A DNA stretch of 64,000 bases from Rhyacophila brunnea (GCA_022495005.1 JAGYXB010001757.1:348034-412033), one strand, 5' to 3'. Numbered from the stretch's first letter, positions 1 through 11,520 are shown. Numbers and translations: made by a program. The notes: generated by a model not told the origin, from the sequence alone.

Positions 1-1481
1 CTACAACTCTCTTCTGGGGATACAGGCGTGACTATGTGACATCAGGCGGCTAGCCAAAATGACTGTAAAAACAATATCTTTGCATAGGGCAATACAGAAT
101 TTTACTATTCTACCTTGCAGCCCATGTTGAGTGAAATTCTTTACATGCGACAAAAAGATATTATTTCTATCAAAAACGTCGCACCGACTCTATGCACAGC
201 ACTAAATTAAGTTACATATTGTGTTTAGTGAATGACGTCTACATTAACAAATTTGACGTGTTGCAGTCAAGACGAGTTTGTATCTACGACAGGTCTTAGT
301 AGTCAACAACGCCCCGATACGCTATCTGTGTGCCAAAGTGCGCGTACCTACCCTCCGATGTTTTAATAATAGTTTTTAACTGGAGATACTGATGGTTTTT
401 GGTGGACTTTAGGAAAGTCGAAGTACAGGAAAAGTGTCGGCACGCTGGAGCGACCAAATAAAGGAGTTGATTGGGAGCAGCATTCACTCTGCTCTGAGAG
501 AAGGGGAGGATCAAGAGGGATGGAAAGTCTTGGTCACTCAAAAGATGACAAAATTCAAATGACCACCAAGAAGAAGAGAGTATTTAAATAAACAGTGTAA
601 CTTCTCTTACGTCAAAGTGCCCGTAACAGCCAAATAATTATGATTATATACTTTCACATAATATTATGTTTAGTTACTTCCATAATAATATCTATCTTCT
701 TTATAATCTAAACATAAAGTGTATGACGTAATATTCCATTTCTTAAATCTGTGGTTTAAATTGAACTCAAAAAAAAAATCCTTCGTCATTCACCCTTCCA
801 GATTTACTATCTATAGTTTGAGTTAATTTATCTAGATAAATTTCAATAGTTATCATGCCATAATGATATAATAGCTACTTATTATAGTATGTAAAAATTG
901 TAATCACGTCATCCTGATTCTAAAATGCTGTAACAACCTCAATTTTCGACGCATTTCTTAATCAATATTTTGGAAGACAATTTACAGTTAGCCGAACGGT
1001 GAAATTTTATTATAATTTAAAGAACAAAAATATGGATTAATAAATATAATAATTAATTAGTAAAACTAAGTATACTTAGCCATCCCAGTTCTAGACCTCT
1101 GACTTACGTACCGGGGAAATACCTCAAGGCATTAAAAATCATGGTGAATTTTTAAAGTAATTAATGAATAATAAACATCAACATCTGGCGTGTAATAAAT
1201 GTAAGCGATTGTATCACCGAACAGAGAGAAGTTACGAACCCAAGTGGATTAAAATGTCCAATAAATAAAATGAATTTTGAAAGATATAATATAATATCTT
1301 CATAAATGCTAAATATATTTTTTTTAAATAGTCCAGTTATTAAAGGTGATTTTTACAAACTGTGTAAAAGGATTTATAAAAAGTATGCATCAAAATATTG
1401 AAGAAATAAAATATATATCCTTATACTTATTATAATTATACACTAATTGATATTGATAATATTATTTAACTATTTATATAT
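1..1481. other. AT-rich intergenic DNA, no gene seen
   Basis: Stops are frequent in all frames. The one small minus-strand frame near 296-541 has no recognisable domain. No repeat shared with the rest of the window was noticed. Confidence 0.5.
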
Positions 1482-1734
1482 GCCCACGATGGCCGAGTGG
1501 CTAAAGCGTCGGTTAATAATTTCGTGGGTCACACGTTAGTTAGAATGGATCTGGCAAATACACATATTATTGTTTTTCAATTTGTTTTTAGTATTAGAGA
1601 ATGCACTTAATAGGTTGAGCAAGTGGCTAACATCCATTTATCGTAAAAAGAAAATCTGTTAATATAACCTCTACTCTGTGGAGCCCCATATTATGATACT
1701 CTAAGGATCGGACATGATGAAGTAGTAGTAGTAG
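1482..1734 (+). repeat. tRNA-derived SINE, family 1, copy a
   Basis: The head reads GCCCACGATGGCCGAGTGG, which resembles the 5' half and A box of a tRNA. A decayed B box follows, then a tRNA-unrelated body with landmarks TTTTTCAATTTG, AATAGGTTGAGCAAGTGGCT and GTGGAGCCCCATATTATGAT. It ends in a GTAGTAGTAG tail. The same head-body order recurs at 11281-11520, 36361-36600, 46367-46592 and 56735-56935, so this is an interspersed pol III-type retroposon. The B box is weaker here than in the 46.4-kb copy. Confidence 0.8.
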
Positions 1735-3243
1735 ATTCATGATAATTTACCTTCATTCATCACCTTATTCATTTAGAAATACTATCACAGAAACGATATC
1801 AATTATAATTGTAATAAGTACCTTTTTGGAAATGATAGTGTAATTAGCGAAATACTCAAAGTATTTCGTTAGTTTGATCAAAAACTTAATTTTAAAAACA
1901 ATGCTAAAAGCTCTTTTTATGCACTCACGAATGAAATCATTAAAATTGGTAGTTGTTACAGCACGAAAATTGTGAAAAACGTCATTTAGTTTAGACTTGA
2001 AACACCATTAAGATTTTCTGATGTTTTACATTTGAGTCGTATAGTATCAAAAGTAGAACTGTCGCAAATATATCGAAATTTAACTAAGTATGCTAAATTA
2101 TTCTTCTGACCATAATGTACGACTAGCAATATAATATTCGAATCAAAATCATATTTGTGTGGTATAAAATTGTGATGGAAAATAGTGCTTGATATCAGAA
2201 TTAGAACTGTTCAATACTTTGGAAACAAAATTAGAACTGTTTAATTTGAATTGAATGTCTAATTTCTAAATGTAGAAACATATTTCATGCATTATAACCC
2301 ATTTTCTCGAAATAATGAATAACGCACAGATATACTTTTGATACTATACGACTCATTTATGTGTATGTGCTGGATGTGTAGTCGAAATCATTGGACAGCT
2401 TTAAACGTTGGTTTAATTCAAATAAAACAAAAGAAAATTGTGTATTCTATTTCAAGGTTAAGATTTTAGACTCCATAAAGTGAATATGAGTTATTTACTT
2501 TATTTTAAAATATACACAAACAATAAAACGTAAATTTTAAAGTTTTAGAACCAGTATAGGTTGAATTAGCGTGAAATTTTATTAATTACTACTTACTAGG
2601 TTTGTGTAGTTACTTTATACAAACTGAGACTTAGTGCATTATAATTTTATTTAAACCGATCAGAACCGAGTTTTATTTCTTGAAAAAACTGTTAAACATT
2701 AAGTTTATATGTAATAAGACATGAAATAAATTCTTTTTAAACAATAGTTTGATAAAAGGAGAAGTTTTCTTTAGACTTTTTTTGAATTTTCCCGCGTGCC
2801 TACAATAAAACACGGCCTCAAACGAAGTGATAAGTTATACAAAAAAGTTCCAGGTCTCCGATCAGAGATAATCCCGCGATAATGATTTCCTTTATAAATT
2901 GAAAGTTGTTGTAAAGAAAAACGCGATGCGTTAAACGAATTCAACTTTCCATTGAGAGTCTATTGGCAAAGAGTTTGAAAGCGATTGGGGGAGAGAGAAT
3001 AAAAGGGGCCACTACTGATTTAACGCCCCGAAAGTGTGAGTGTGGTTTGCAGGGGTGTGTGGATTTTTTGGACACTATGGCAGTAGTTTTAATCCATTTT
3101 AAATAATAATATAATCATTTTCATCAGCCTAGGTTTTTTCTAATCTGTTTAAATCTGTTATTGGAAAGAAGGGACATATTTTTCTATGATATAAGATGTC
3201 ACAAACTTTTGAAAGTTGAAAATATTTCCCAAGTTGTAATGGT
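1735..3243. other. AT-rich intergenic DNA
   Basis: No coding frame is supported. A slightly GC-richer patch lies at about 2930-3065, with GGGGGAGAGAG and GGGGCCACTACTG tracts. It could be a regulatory or conserved non-coding patch but has no specific signature. Confidence 0.35.
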
Positions 3244-3492
3244 CAACCGGTAGGGCTGACTTAAGAAGATCTTCTTCCAATGCACTTCAAATTTTTCACA
3301 ATAACTTGCTCTACAATCCTTGGCAGGTATTGGTGTCCTCTAAACACTTTCTCCGGCAACAATTTCCTGTGCCGTAGTCTATCCATACCGTCCAGAGGTT
3401 ATTATTTTATTGTCGGTGAATGCATGCATCTGCCTTCATAGAAGCTTCTCCTGGATTCTATATACGTGGCCGATCCAGCGCAGTATTTGTTT
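3244..3492 (-). pseudogene. Possible decayed non-LTR ORF2 C-terminus
   Basis: On the minus strand one frame reads LRWIGHVYRIQE. This resembles the W-x-GHV-x-R-M block that follows the reverse transcriptase in many non-LTR retrotransposons. A shifted frame then reads MDRLRHRKLLPEKVFRGHQ. Stops and frameshifts interrupt it and no TSD was found. It may be a very old 5'-truncated insertion; the match is short and could be coincidence. Confidence 0.3.
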
Positions 3493-3500
3493 TTTATCCA

Positions 3501-5423
3501 TAATATGAACATATAATAGTCTTTTATAAGAAAAATAATTCGTTTGCTTTATTGTATGATGATAGCTTAACTTTTTATAGTGTCTCCTTGATCATAAACC
3601 GTTTGATGAGTTTAAAATAATATATATATATATGACGATTGGTATCAACATGAAAGCATATCAGGCGCCTGCTAGAAAAAGCTTCTTCATTATGAAGTCG
3701 AGATTAGATGATTGGCTTTCCGACAGCTTTCGCCACGGCTTGGCTCCATTTCTCTCGGTAGTCAGCAGCTCGCCGAGCTTGTATCAATGAATAATTTTTG
3801 ACATTTTTACTCATATCTTTGACCTGACCAAATACCGCGAGCTTTTTCAACTTATTATGTCCATACGGGCTACGTGATGAAAAAGGCGTAGATAAACTGA
3901 GCAGAATATGTTTCGAAAATAAAATGTAGTGCACTAATGACTTATTATTTAATATTTTGAAAAACGTCAGAAATATAATATATACTGTAACCTGTTGACT
4001 GCCGAGCATTTAAATAACATGATAATTATATCGAATGGCCAATTAATTAGTGTACAACAGGTGTTCCGTCGGCGTGAAAAGGATTAATCCTTCTTATTAA
4101 TAGATAATAGTTATAATCGAAAGAATCATATACGGATCGGTAGCTTAAACACGTATTCACCCAGAAAGGTGATGCGTTTGTATCCCGTTTGGTTCAACTT
4201 GTATCCAGAATTGTATCTAATACATATATTTTTATAATGTAATAATTGTAGGTATCTACTTCGGCGGTACATAGGTGATGCAGATGAAAGACGGTCATAG
4301 AGTTGTTCGTGATGATGAATAAGCGAGAGTTTATTTACTTTTACAGGGGTACAATCAGTATAATATAATAAATACAATGACAATGATATTAAAGAATTTG
4401 TAATTGCAGTAATGTATTTAATATCGCCGATCAGTGTGCTGACATAGATTGAGTTGTTTATCCCCTTATAAGTTTTTTTTAAAATTATGTATTTTAAAAG
4501 AGAATTATTGTTCTTTTTTACAATAACAAATTGACGAAGTTATACTCTACTGTTTGCTTTAAAAGTAATTATCATTGAATACTTTTTTGTTATTGACCTT
4601 AACAATATTTATGCTGGGATATTTAAATTGCCACAATAAAGCATCCTTATCGGTTGACATGACCCTGCAAAGAATTTATGTTAAAAAATCCTAAGAGAGT
4701 ACCATCCCTTTGTCGTATTCCCAAGAGTGGACCGACTCTAAAACACAATCCGTCCGGTTCATACGTGACTACCACTGACCACTCATTTTGGTCAAACAAC
4801 ACTTTTATTGGATGTGTTGTTGACCTATGTCCAGGTAATACTGTGGGTAAAGGTATCAAGCCAGTTTACACGGTTGGTATATAATACATATAAGGTATGT
4901 AGCACATTTTGAAGCGCTGAATGCTTTTACGCTTGAATTTAATCATGAGCACGATTTTATTTTCTATGCTTTGTAAAAGGTATAGTTAGCAAAATAATAC
5001 ATTGATTGAAGGAATTAAATAAAAACATACTTGATTTTATATTATTATCTATATTTTAAGAGTAATTATTATTGTAAATATTATGTATAAGGTAAATCAG
5101 TTTAATATGACAAATAATAATATTACTTACGCCAACATATTAAAAAATATTGTCTATCGGCAATACCAATTTTTAAGCATAATATTTTGGCGATATACAC
5201 AAATCGCACCAAACCATAAAAAATTTGAAGGCATGTAGCTCATTCTGTATGGACCATTAGCATATAATAATATGAACATAATATTATAATAATTAATTAT
5301 AGCCCAAGTTAAGTTAATGTATGTAAAAATGCCATAGGAAGGAAGAGTTTGCTTAAGCCTCACATGGAAATGGGTAAGATAATAATATTATACGTATAAT
5401 AATAATACATGTATATTATACAG
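3501..5423. other. AT-rich intergenic DNA with one odd open stretch
   Basis: Mostly featureless AT-rich sequence. The stretch 4415-4460 (GTATTTAATATCGCCGATCA and following bases) is repeated near 7800-7853. At 4647-4859 the minus strand is open for 70 codons, with a protein-like segment (WSVVVTYEPDGLCFRVG, LLGIRQRDGTLLGFF). The plus strand is open across the same bases. No family was recognised; it may be an exon or gene fragment. Confidence 0.35.
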
Positions 5424-5520
5424 TTCGAAGAAAATATAATCGCTGGGCAAATATAGTAATCCAGTGGTACATAAGGCATACAAAACCTCCACATAGTAAA
5501 CCCTGGATCGACCATATAGC
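5424..5520 (+). pseudogene. Non-LTR ORF2 C-terminal fragment (GHIAR/GRP family)
   Basis: The plus strand reads RRKYNRWANIVIQWY, then KPPHSKPWIDHIA. This aligns with RRRDNRWTNLVIQWY and RPQGRPRGR of the better copy at 54617-54890. It is a short internal scrap with no tail or TSD. It abuts the 3' end of the minus-strand small membrane-protein gene, so the two may have been mobilised together, but that is only inference. Confidence 0.45.
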
Positions 5521-5979
5521 TCATTTCTGTTTAAGTAAAAGACTTGCATTACTTTGGTCTACAGAATGAAATGAAATGTAAGTATTGTTACACCCCCGTA
5601 TGGTCACCATAGTAATAATTATATGTATGTATCTGGAGAGGCCCGAGTCGGTATCAAATCCAACAAATAGTAAAGCGCTGATTACGAAAATAAATAATAA
5701 TAATAGAGCCGAGCCGGCAATGCCGTAGATTATGACCGTTGAAAATATTGCAACGTCGCCGTTTTTCGACAACGCTTTTGTTGAAAGCAAAATACAAGAT
5801 GGCGGGAAGAACGCTGCCAACAGCCAAATCGCAAACGCGTACATTTCGTCCTCCGTAAAATAAATTATTAAAAATGTAACTATTATATAATATTAACTTA
5901 AATATACCTTGCCGTTTCCAAAACAATACCGGTGTGTTATTTGTTCAGCTCCACATCCAGAATCCAGACGAAAAACCAT
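5521..5979 (-). CDS. Predicted two-exon small membrane protein, repeat-associated
   Basis: The proposed first exon is 5908-5979, starting MVFRLDSGCGAEQ, with donor AAG|GTATAT. The second exon is 5521-5850, after acceptor GGAG|GAC. The junction keeps frame and the intron would be 57 nt. The second exon starts DEMYAFAIWLLAAFF. It has a signal-like hydrophobic segment and a second one (GIAGSALLLLFIFVISALLF), which suggests a small secreted or two-span membrane protein. A relative at 39153-39560 keeps VFRL-SG-QITHR, MY-FAIWL--AF and LLFIFVI. Beyond GLSRYIH the two copies diverge by a frameshift; the ancestral stop was probably a shared GGTGTAA just downstream, so this C-terminus may be spurious. 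No family was recognised. It could be a host duplicate or a transposon-borne gene. Confidence 0.35.
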
Positions 5980-6029
5980 ACTAAAAATAAAAGTGACAGC
6001 TTGTTTCTCACTTTCGAAAATGGAGGGAA

Positions 6030-6439
6030 GTGATAGTATGTATTATTCTCATCAATCGTATTAAAATCCTGATACGATAAATTTGTCGGTTGGAGTATAT
6101 CCAAGACCGACGAGTGTTCGCTCAGTGTATATTAGGAAAAGTACTGTATAAGAAATATGGGGTAATACTAAATGGCATTAGGATATCTACAATCTCCTCT
6201 AAGGAGAATATATCTCCACATTTGTTAAAGTTTCAAAATGCTTATAGGTAGTCGGTATGCTGCATTCTACATAGCATGCCAGACGGTGTCAACAAAGAAG
6301 CCAGTCCAGATTTCTGGAAGATACTGGTATTGATAATCGTTAAAGGCGAGGACCCGCCAATAATAATGATGATTTCATATTTAGTGATTTAATTGGCGTT
6401 TACAGTGGTTTTGAAACAAAGTTATTTTTAATGATGCAT
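6030..6439. other. Intergenic, nothing recognised
   Basis: No open frame, tRNA-like or repeat signal was noticed in this stretch. Confidence 0.4.
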
Positions 6440-6720
6440 TTATTTTATTCAACCATTGACGCGAATCCAGTGGTTACAAGCTCAAGTCCCGTAGGACGTC
6501 GAATTATTTCAAAATAAAAAAACGGTCGTCGGTTAGTAATTGTGACACTTAATTGATACCTTGATTTCGAAACACAAAAGTGACAGCCAACATTAACGCA
6601 ATTTGGTAAGCATTTCATGTAAAAAACTACTAGTTAACTTCGTCGTAATTAAAGATGACACCCGTAGTTAAATTGATAAATCACATTGGCGCAAATCCAG
6701 TGGTTTAAAAAAAGTTTTTT
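6440..6720 (+). repeat. tRNA-like repeat in head-body-head arrangement
   Basis: A tRNA-like 3' half (GACGCGAATCCAGTGG, then GCTCAAGTCCCGTAGGAC) is followed by a body (CGTCGGTTAGTAA, AGCCAACATTAACGCAAT, AAGCATTTCATGTAA, AACTACTAGTTAA). A second tRNA-like 5' half and anticodon arm follows (CCCGTAGTTAAATTGATAA, TTGGCGCAAATCCAGTGG). The same body plus tRNA-like unit occurs once, inverted, at 40374-40565. This therefore looks like a remnant of a tandem dimer of a tRNA-derived repeat. Confidence 0.65.
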
Positions 6721-7248
6721 CTAGAAAATTTTTAGTAAAAGAATGTTTCATTCTTAAATGTGGTGAATTATTCGGTGAATAAAAATACGCAGTGCATTAA
6801 TATAAATATATATGTTTTAAAAGCAATAAAGTTGGCGTTTGTGACGACCAATTTAGATGGCCTGAACAGCTGGATGAATCGACTTGAGCATCTCTCACAT
6901 TTTCGTACACATTTGTTGACATTCTCATATAAACAACTGTAGTTCTTCGCCTCATGTACATATTGATCGAAAGGTCATAGAGCTTGGCAGCGAAAACACA
7001 GTGTGCAGTCAAAAATATACTGGTGTAGTAGTCAAGAGTCAAAACATCTTCACAATAGCCCAAGAAAATGTGAATACTGGCGCCTTTTGATGCATGATGA
7101 AACAACTTACTCGATGGAAATCATTTGCGTATAATATCGTAGTCTTTAGAATGGTGAGCACCACATGACTACTAAAATTTGTTTGACTTGGACCATTGTA
7201 AAGGTCAGCATTGCATTTTGAAATAAAAGATTGTTCTTTAGGTTGAGT
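6721..7248. other. Intergenic; short open frames of unknown meaning
   Basis: The minus strand is open at 6797-7105 and 7039-7269 in different frames. The latter contains SFISKCNADLYNGPSQTNF. No domain was recognised. The region adjoins the left edge of a repeat shared with 28.8 kb, so it may be the flank of a transposon. Confidence 0.3.
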
Positions 7249-8090
7249 TGCTTCTTCATAACTTTGCACTCCGGCTCTAGGATAAAAATGATGTAATATA
7301 TTCTAAAAATATTTATTTTACATGTATTATATATATGGTGTTCGATGTGTGTGGGTTATCGCTTTGGGAGTCGTCGATGTGTGGTAGGTTATGGTGTTGA
7401 GGATGATGATGAAGAAGTCGAAGATGTATGCAGGAGCGAATTTTTTTAGGAGTAACGGTTGGTACAATAGTATGTTACAGCAGTTATGTTACAATACTAA
7501 ACTTATGATAGGTACGAATCCGAGGTCCGCATTTCGGTACAATCAGATGTTGGGCGAAGCGATATAAAGACTGCGATGGTAACAGACTGGAAACGTATAT
7601 TCGAGTGACATTTTGATAAATCAGTATTCGTAATTTATACAGTCGAAAGTAATACCTAAACATTATATTCTAGTACATAATAATATTGAACGAGTCAGCG
7701 GTTTAAATACGAGTAGCTGTGAATTTTATTTATTATTACCGTCATAATATAATATGATACTATGGGAATGGATATTAAACTAATCTTCCATTGCGATACC
7801 GTATTTAATATCGCCAATCAATCTGCTGACACAGGTAATGAGTTGTTTACCGGAATATGAGTTGCTGGGAATATATTATTGCGGTCGAATAATTTGATAC
7901 ATTAAAAATAGATATTTGATCAATAATATACTGACAGCTACATATATTTATTTTATTATTCCTATGTGTATTAATACGAGTGAATATCATTTGATTCAAT
8001 TTTACGCGTAGTAATCAGGCAAAGAGGCGTATCAGTGTAGTAAAAAGTGCAAAAAAGTGCAATGTTATAAAACGTATACTCTATGTTGTT
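7249..8090. repeat. Interspersed repeat, long copy (shared with 28.8 kb)
   Basis: The left end (CTTCATAACTTTGCACTCCG, then GCTCTAGGATAAAAATGATG) and right end (GTGAATATCATTTGATTC, TAATCAGGCAAAGAGGC, AAAACGTATACTCTATG) match 28764-28980. There the same ends are separated by only about 40 bp. The copy here has about 650 bp between them, so the 28.8-kb copy looks like an internal-deletion derivative of a DNA transposon. The segment near 7800-7853 also matches 4415-4460. No transposase was seen. Confidence 0.6.
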
Positions 8091-8634
8091 AATGTTGTTA
8101 TATGTGTCGATGTAATATACGAATATAAAGTACGATTACACACGAATGTGACCGAATAAAAACGAGAGCCGATTCTTGAATTGTCAATAGTACACTGAAA
8201 ATATAAACAAATCTTCGCCAAGCTTTTCGCGCGTAGTCATTGGGAAAATAAAGGTGGGAAATGACTTCGGAGGGTCTTGGCAATCGGAAAAGCGCTGGAA
8301 AATTTCTATGCAGCAAAATAATGCGAAGGAGAATTCCGTCGGATGAGATGAAAAGTAAACGAATGGATTTTTCGCAAATGTCGGATATAATAAATTGTTC
8401 CCAATCCAGTGAATCGATACCGCCCGTTATGGTTCATTTTCGCCACGTTTATTACGCAAATGGGGCTAACTGAATTTGAAATGATGTACAACTGATAATA
8501 AAGAAAGATGGCGTAATTAATTATCTTTTTTTTGATTAAAGGTGTCTAATGATTATAATGATAATTCTAATTATAACGATTAATTTAATAACAGATATTT
8601 TGTAGATTTTTCCATTGAATGACTTTTCGACACA
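8091..8634. other. Intergenic with a 70-codon open stretch
   Basis: The interval 8261-8473 is open on plus (and 8306-8491 on minus) and is less AT-rich than its flanks. The translation (LGNRKSAGKFLCSKIMRRR) resembles no family known to me. It is probably chance or a gene scrap. Confidence 0.3.
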
Positions 8635-8652
8635 CATATTTAAATATTTTTT

Positions 8653-9236
8653 TTTTTTGTGATTTTACCGAGGCTTTGACTGCGACTCGCTGTCATATCG
8701 CCTCTTCTCTTCTAGAAGGGAATCCGTCGATCAGGTCTTCACTCCTATTCTGTTAAATAACTTTACAATTTTGCCTAGCTTTTCCGTCTTACCCACCGCC
8801 AGGACACCCTTCAATTCGTTGACATTCTCATAGATATCCGCAATTCTCAGCTGTACTCTGTAAAGTTCATATTTAGGGCATTGTAGTGCTATATGTACAA
8901 TGTCCTCTAAAACATGACATTCATCGCAGAGTTGCGATTCGCTTCTTCCCACGAGGACATCAAATCTTTTGCCCATTGTGTGCCCTGTTCTTAGCCTCAG
9001 TATTAAATTAAGCTCATTCCTCGTCAAAGGAGACTCTACAAACCAGGGCACCTCTCGTGGTGATGGTAGAATAGACTTACTCCATTTCCTTTTTTCTAAT
9101 GATGCCCTATGATGAAAATCTATCCACATACTTTGGCCCATTTTCTTTATAACCTCATTCCAGTCCAGGTTTTCTGATATCCACTGATATGGTACCCCTG
9201 AATGGCCAGCTTCCTTTGCCAGATCATCCGCCCTTT
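8653..9236 (-). mobile_element. 5'-truncated non-LTR element, RNase H and ORF2 C-terminus
   Basis: The minus strand encodes the end of an ORF2. It enters at ERADDLAKEAGHSG, the last acidic motif of a retrotransposon RNase H domain, then reads LTRNELNLILRLRTGH and a zinc-knuckle-like CDEC...H...CPKYE. It stops near 8731. The element ends in a short poly(A), read as T on plus. The 18-bp sequence CATATTTAAATATTTTTT flanks both sides (8635-8652 and 9237-9254), a perfect TSD. The RNase H tail places it among RNase H-bearing clades (R1/I/LOA-like). The intact TSD implies a fairly recent insertion. Confidence 0.85.
8731..9141 (-). pseudogene. ORF2 C-terminal fragment with Cys-His knuckle
   Basis: This 136-codon open stretch is the 3' part of a non-LTR ORF2. 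The first methionine is internal, since homologous sequence continues upstream into the RNase H motif at about 9142-9236. LTRNELNLILRLRTGH is followed by C-x2-C, H and C (CDEC, VHIALQC), the arrangement seen after RNase H in several insect families. It lacks endonuclease and reverse transcriptase, so it cannot act alone. The frame is free of stops, in keeping with a young insertion. Confidence 0.8.
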
Positions 9237-9271
9237 CATATTTAAATATTTTTTGTGAATAATTATTAAAT

Positions 9272-9672
9272 TTTCAATTCAATTCAATTTATTTAGTTTA
9301 CATATTGTGGACATTACAAATTATAACTTTAAAACGTTCACAACATGACATGAAACATTATTATAAAAAAGAAAGAAAGAAAAAAGTAATAAAAGCGATA
9401 AAAATTAAAATATAAAAAGAGAACATAATATAAACATACAAACGCAGTGGCAATACAATTATACATATATAGTAGTTCAAAGAAGTACACCGAGTTTGCT
9501 AAGGAGACCCTATTTTCAAAATTTATAAAATAGCGTCCACCTTAACTCACCCTCACGCAAGTGGAGTATATCAACACCCGAAGCAATTTGGTTGAACATA
9601 GCTATCACCTTCCCAATTGGCATTACCAATGGCAGGTTGGTTCTGCACCTTGGGAGAATAAACAACTGTATA
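9272..9672 (-). mobile_element. 5'-truncated Jockey-like 3' end
   Basis: This minus-strand copy ends in TTGAATTGAATTGAA and carries the family's 3' UTR (GTCCACAATATGTAAACT, ATGTTTCATGTCATGTTG) and ORF2 tail. Reverse-complemented, the tail matches 20980-21345, including CAGTTGTTTATTCTC, AGGTGCAGAACC and the block encoding LPLVMPIG. Homology stops abruptly at 9672, as for 5' truncation. A third copy lies inverted at 21350-21775. Transcribed together, copies in opposite orientation could pair. Confidence 0.8.
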
Positions 9673-10016
9673 CGTGTAGAATAATTTATTAATTCTATAT
9701 AATAAGTATCTATTTATAAACACAATCTAAATTTAATTATTTTTCATTCAATATTGACAAAACACAACTGTTAGGTACAACTTCATAAAAACTATGTAAT
9801 TTCTTAAAACCTTCATAAACATACATATTTCTTTTCGGACAGAGCCAATCACTTTTGTTATACTTGTATACTTCCCGGAGTCTGCTGAACGAAGTACCTA
9901 TCTACCAACCTTTTATATTACATATATTTTTATTTATTATTTACTACACAATTATTTGAGATATTTTTCAATGTTTTAAAAGTATAATTAATTGATTTTG
10001 AATGAATGTCAGAGTA
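9673..10016. other. AT-rich intergenic DNA
   Basis: Nothing recognisable was found. Confidence 0.4.
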
Positions 10017-10316
10017 TAGTTAACTCGTTAAAGCATGTATGTCGCGTCAGGCCATGGACGAGTTAACTTGTGCATTTTTGTAAATGTCATAACATCTGAA
10101 TAAAATTTTTGTGTAAATTTCCTAAATAATATTTATCATTTTATTGTGAAAATATTCACGATAAACTCGAGAAACATGTTGATTTGGTAAGTTTTCAGAA
10201 ATATTTATGATTCTGTTCCTATTTCATATATTTTAAGGGATTTATTTTATTCCAAAAATAGCTGGCCTGCAAGTGTCCACCTAATAAAAATTGAGTGGCA
10301 GTCATAAGGTTAAAAT
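10017..10316 (+). repeat. About 300-bp interspersed repeat, copy 1
   Basis: It shares continuous homology with the inverted copy at 34896-35207. Landmarks are GCATGTATGTCGCGTCAGG, CCATGGACGA, GTGAAAATATTCACG, TGGTAAGTTTTCA, ATAGCTGG and AGTGTCCACCTAA. The left edge has the small inverted pair AGTTAACTCG/CGAGTTAACT around the GTCGCG segment. No ORF and no clear TSD were found. It is probably a non-autonomous DNA transposon or solo repeat of unknown class. Confidence 0.65.
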
Positions 10317-11280
10317 ATACTATCCAATGGAATATAAGAGATGCTAAGAATTTACAGAATCTATGGAATCCACACCCTGGTATGTTAGTATCAATGGTGT
10401 GTACTCGTTCTTTTGTATTTTCGTAAAGTTTTATCTTGTATCTTTGGACCTACTTGAGACCTAGTAAAGTCCATGAAGGTTTCAGATTTAAATAATTGGG
10501 AAAATCAATTTTATTTATAAGCTGTGCAAGTTTTATTAATAATGGTTTAAGAATTTTAGAGTTGTAACTCAATGAGCAGACAGAAAAAAAAAATATATAT
10601 TTTGTTTTGTGTTTAATAGCCAAAACTATATTTATAAAGTACATTATTAGTATAGATGTGTGACTACATATTGTAAATTATTATATTCGCTCGATGTGAG
10701 GCCAAGAAAATAAATGCTTAACAATTTTCAAGATGAATCGCAAGTTTCTGAGACGAAGAAAAGCTTCTATCAATGTATCACCGTAATAGAGTAACTTATT
10801 TTCTTTTCAGTGAAAGTTTACACTTGTCTTACTCTGATATTTCATAAATATAATTATTATTATGATTTATCTATATATGATGTCGCGTGCTATTAAGGTA
10901 AAGGGGTAAGATATAATATGAACAATTATGACGAAGGCAGTTGTAAATGTGACACAAAATATACAAAATATTTATTTTTCTTAGATCATATTAAATTATA
11001 TATTATTTTTTTCTTAACGGATGGGAGAGATCAAAAAAATGTTATCTAGACAGTGAGGAGAAAAATATTTCTCACGAAATGTAAAAATGAGAGAGCGGGT
11101 GTTAAAAAGTGATCAAACATATATGACGCATGGATAACCCCACCCCATACGTTAATACGAACGAGTTGATTGACAATGAGTTTCTCATTCTCAATGATCT
11201 TTCCGGGGTGTGGTTGAACATTCTTTTTTTTCAATGTGTGAATTGGAGATAGACCCTATTCATTGGGCGAATAGCCGATT
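10317..11280. other. AT-rich intergenic DNA
   Basis: Short frames at 10450-10644 and 11046-11234 (minus) are low-complexity or unrecognised. No repeat shared with the window was noticed. Confidence 0.4.
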
Positions 11281-11520
11281 TTTTTGTTGACCATGTCCGA
11301 TCCTAATAAGAACATAATTATGGGCCTTCATGGAGTGGAAGTGTGTATTAACAGATTTTGTTTTTACGAGAAATGAATGTCAGCCACTTGCTCAACCTAT
11401 TAGGTCTATACTCTGACTCATACACAAATTGAAAAACAATATGTATACTTGCCAGACCTTGGGTTCGAGCCTGGGACTCACGACCCTATAGGTCGACGCT
11501 TAAACCTCGCCGTGGGTGTC
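11281..11520 (-). repeat. tRNA-derived SINE, family 1, copy b
   Basis: On minus the order is a head with GGCGAGGTTTAAGCGTCG and the B-box-like GGCTCGAACCC, then TTTTTCAATTTGTG, AATAGGTTGAGCAAGTGGCT, TTTCTCGTAAAAAC and CGGACATGG. It matches the other family-1 copies over its full length. It is inverted relative to the copies at 1.5, 46.4 and 56.7 kb. Confidence 0.85.
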
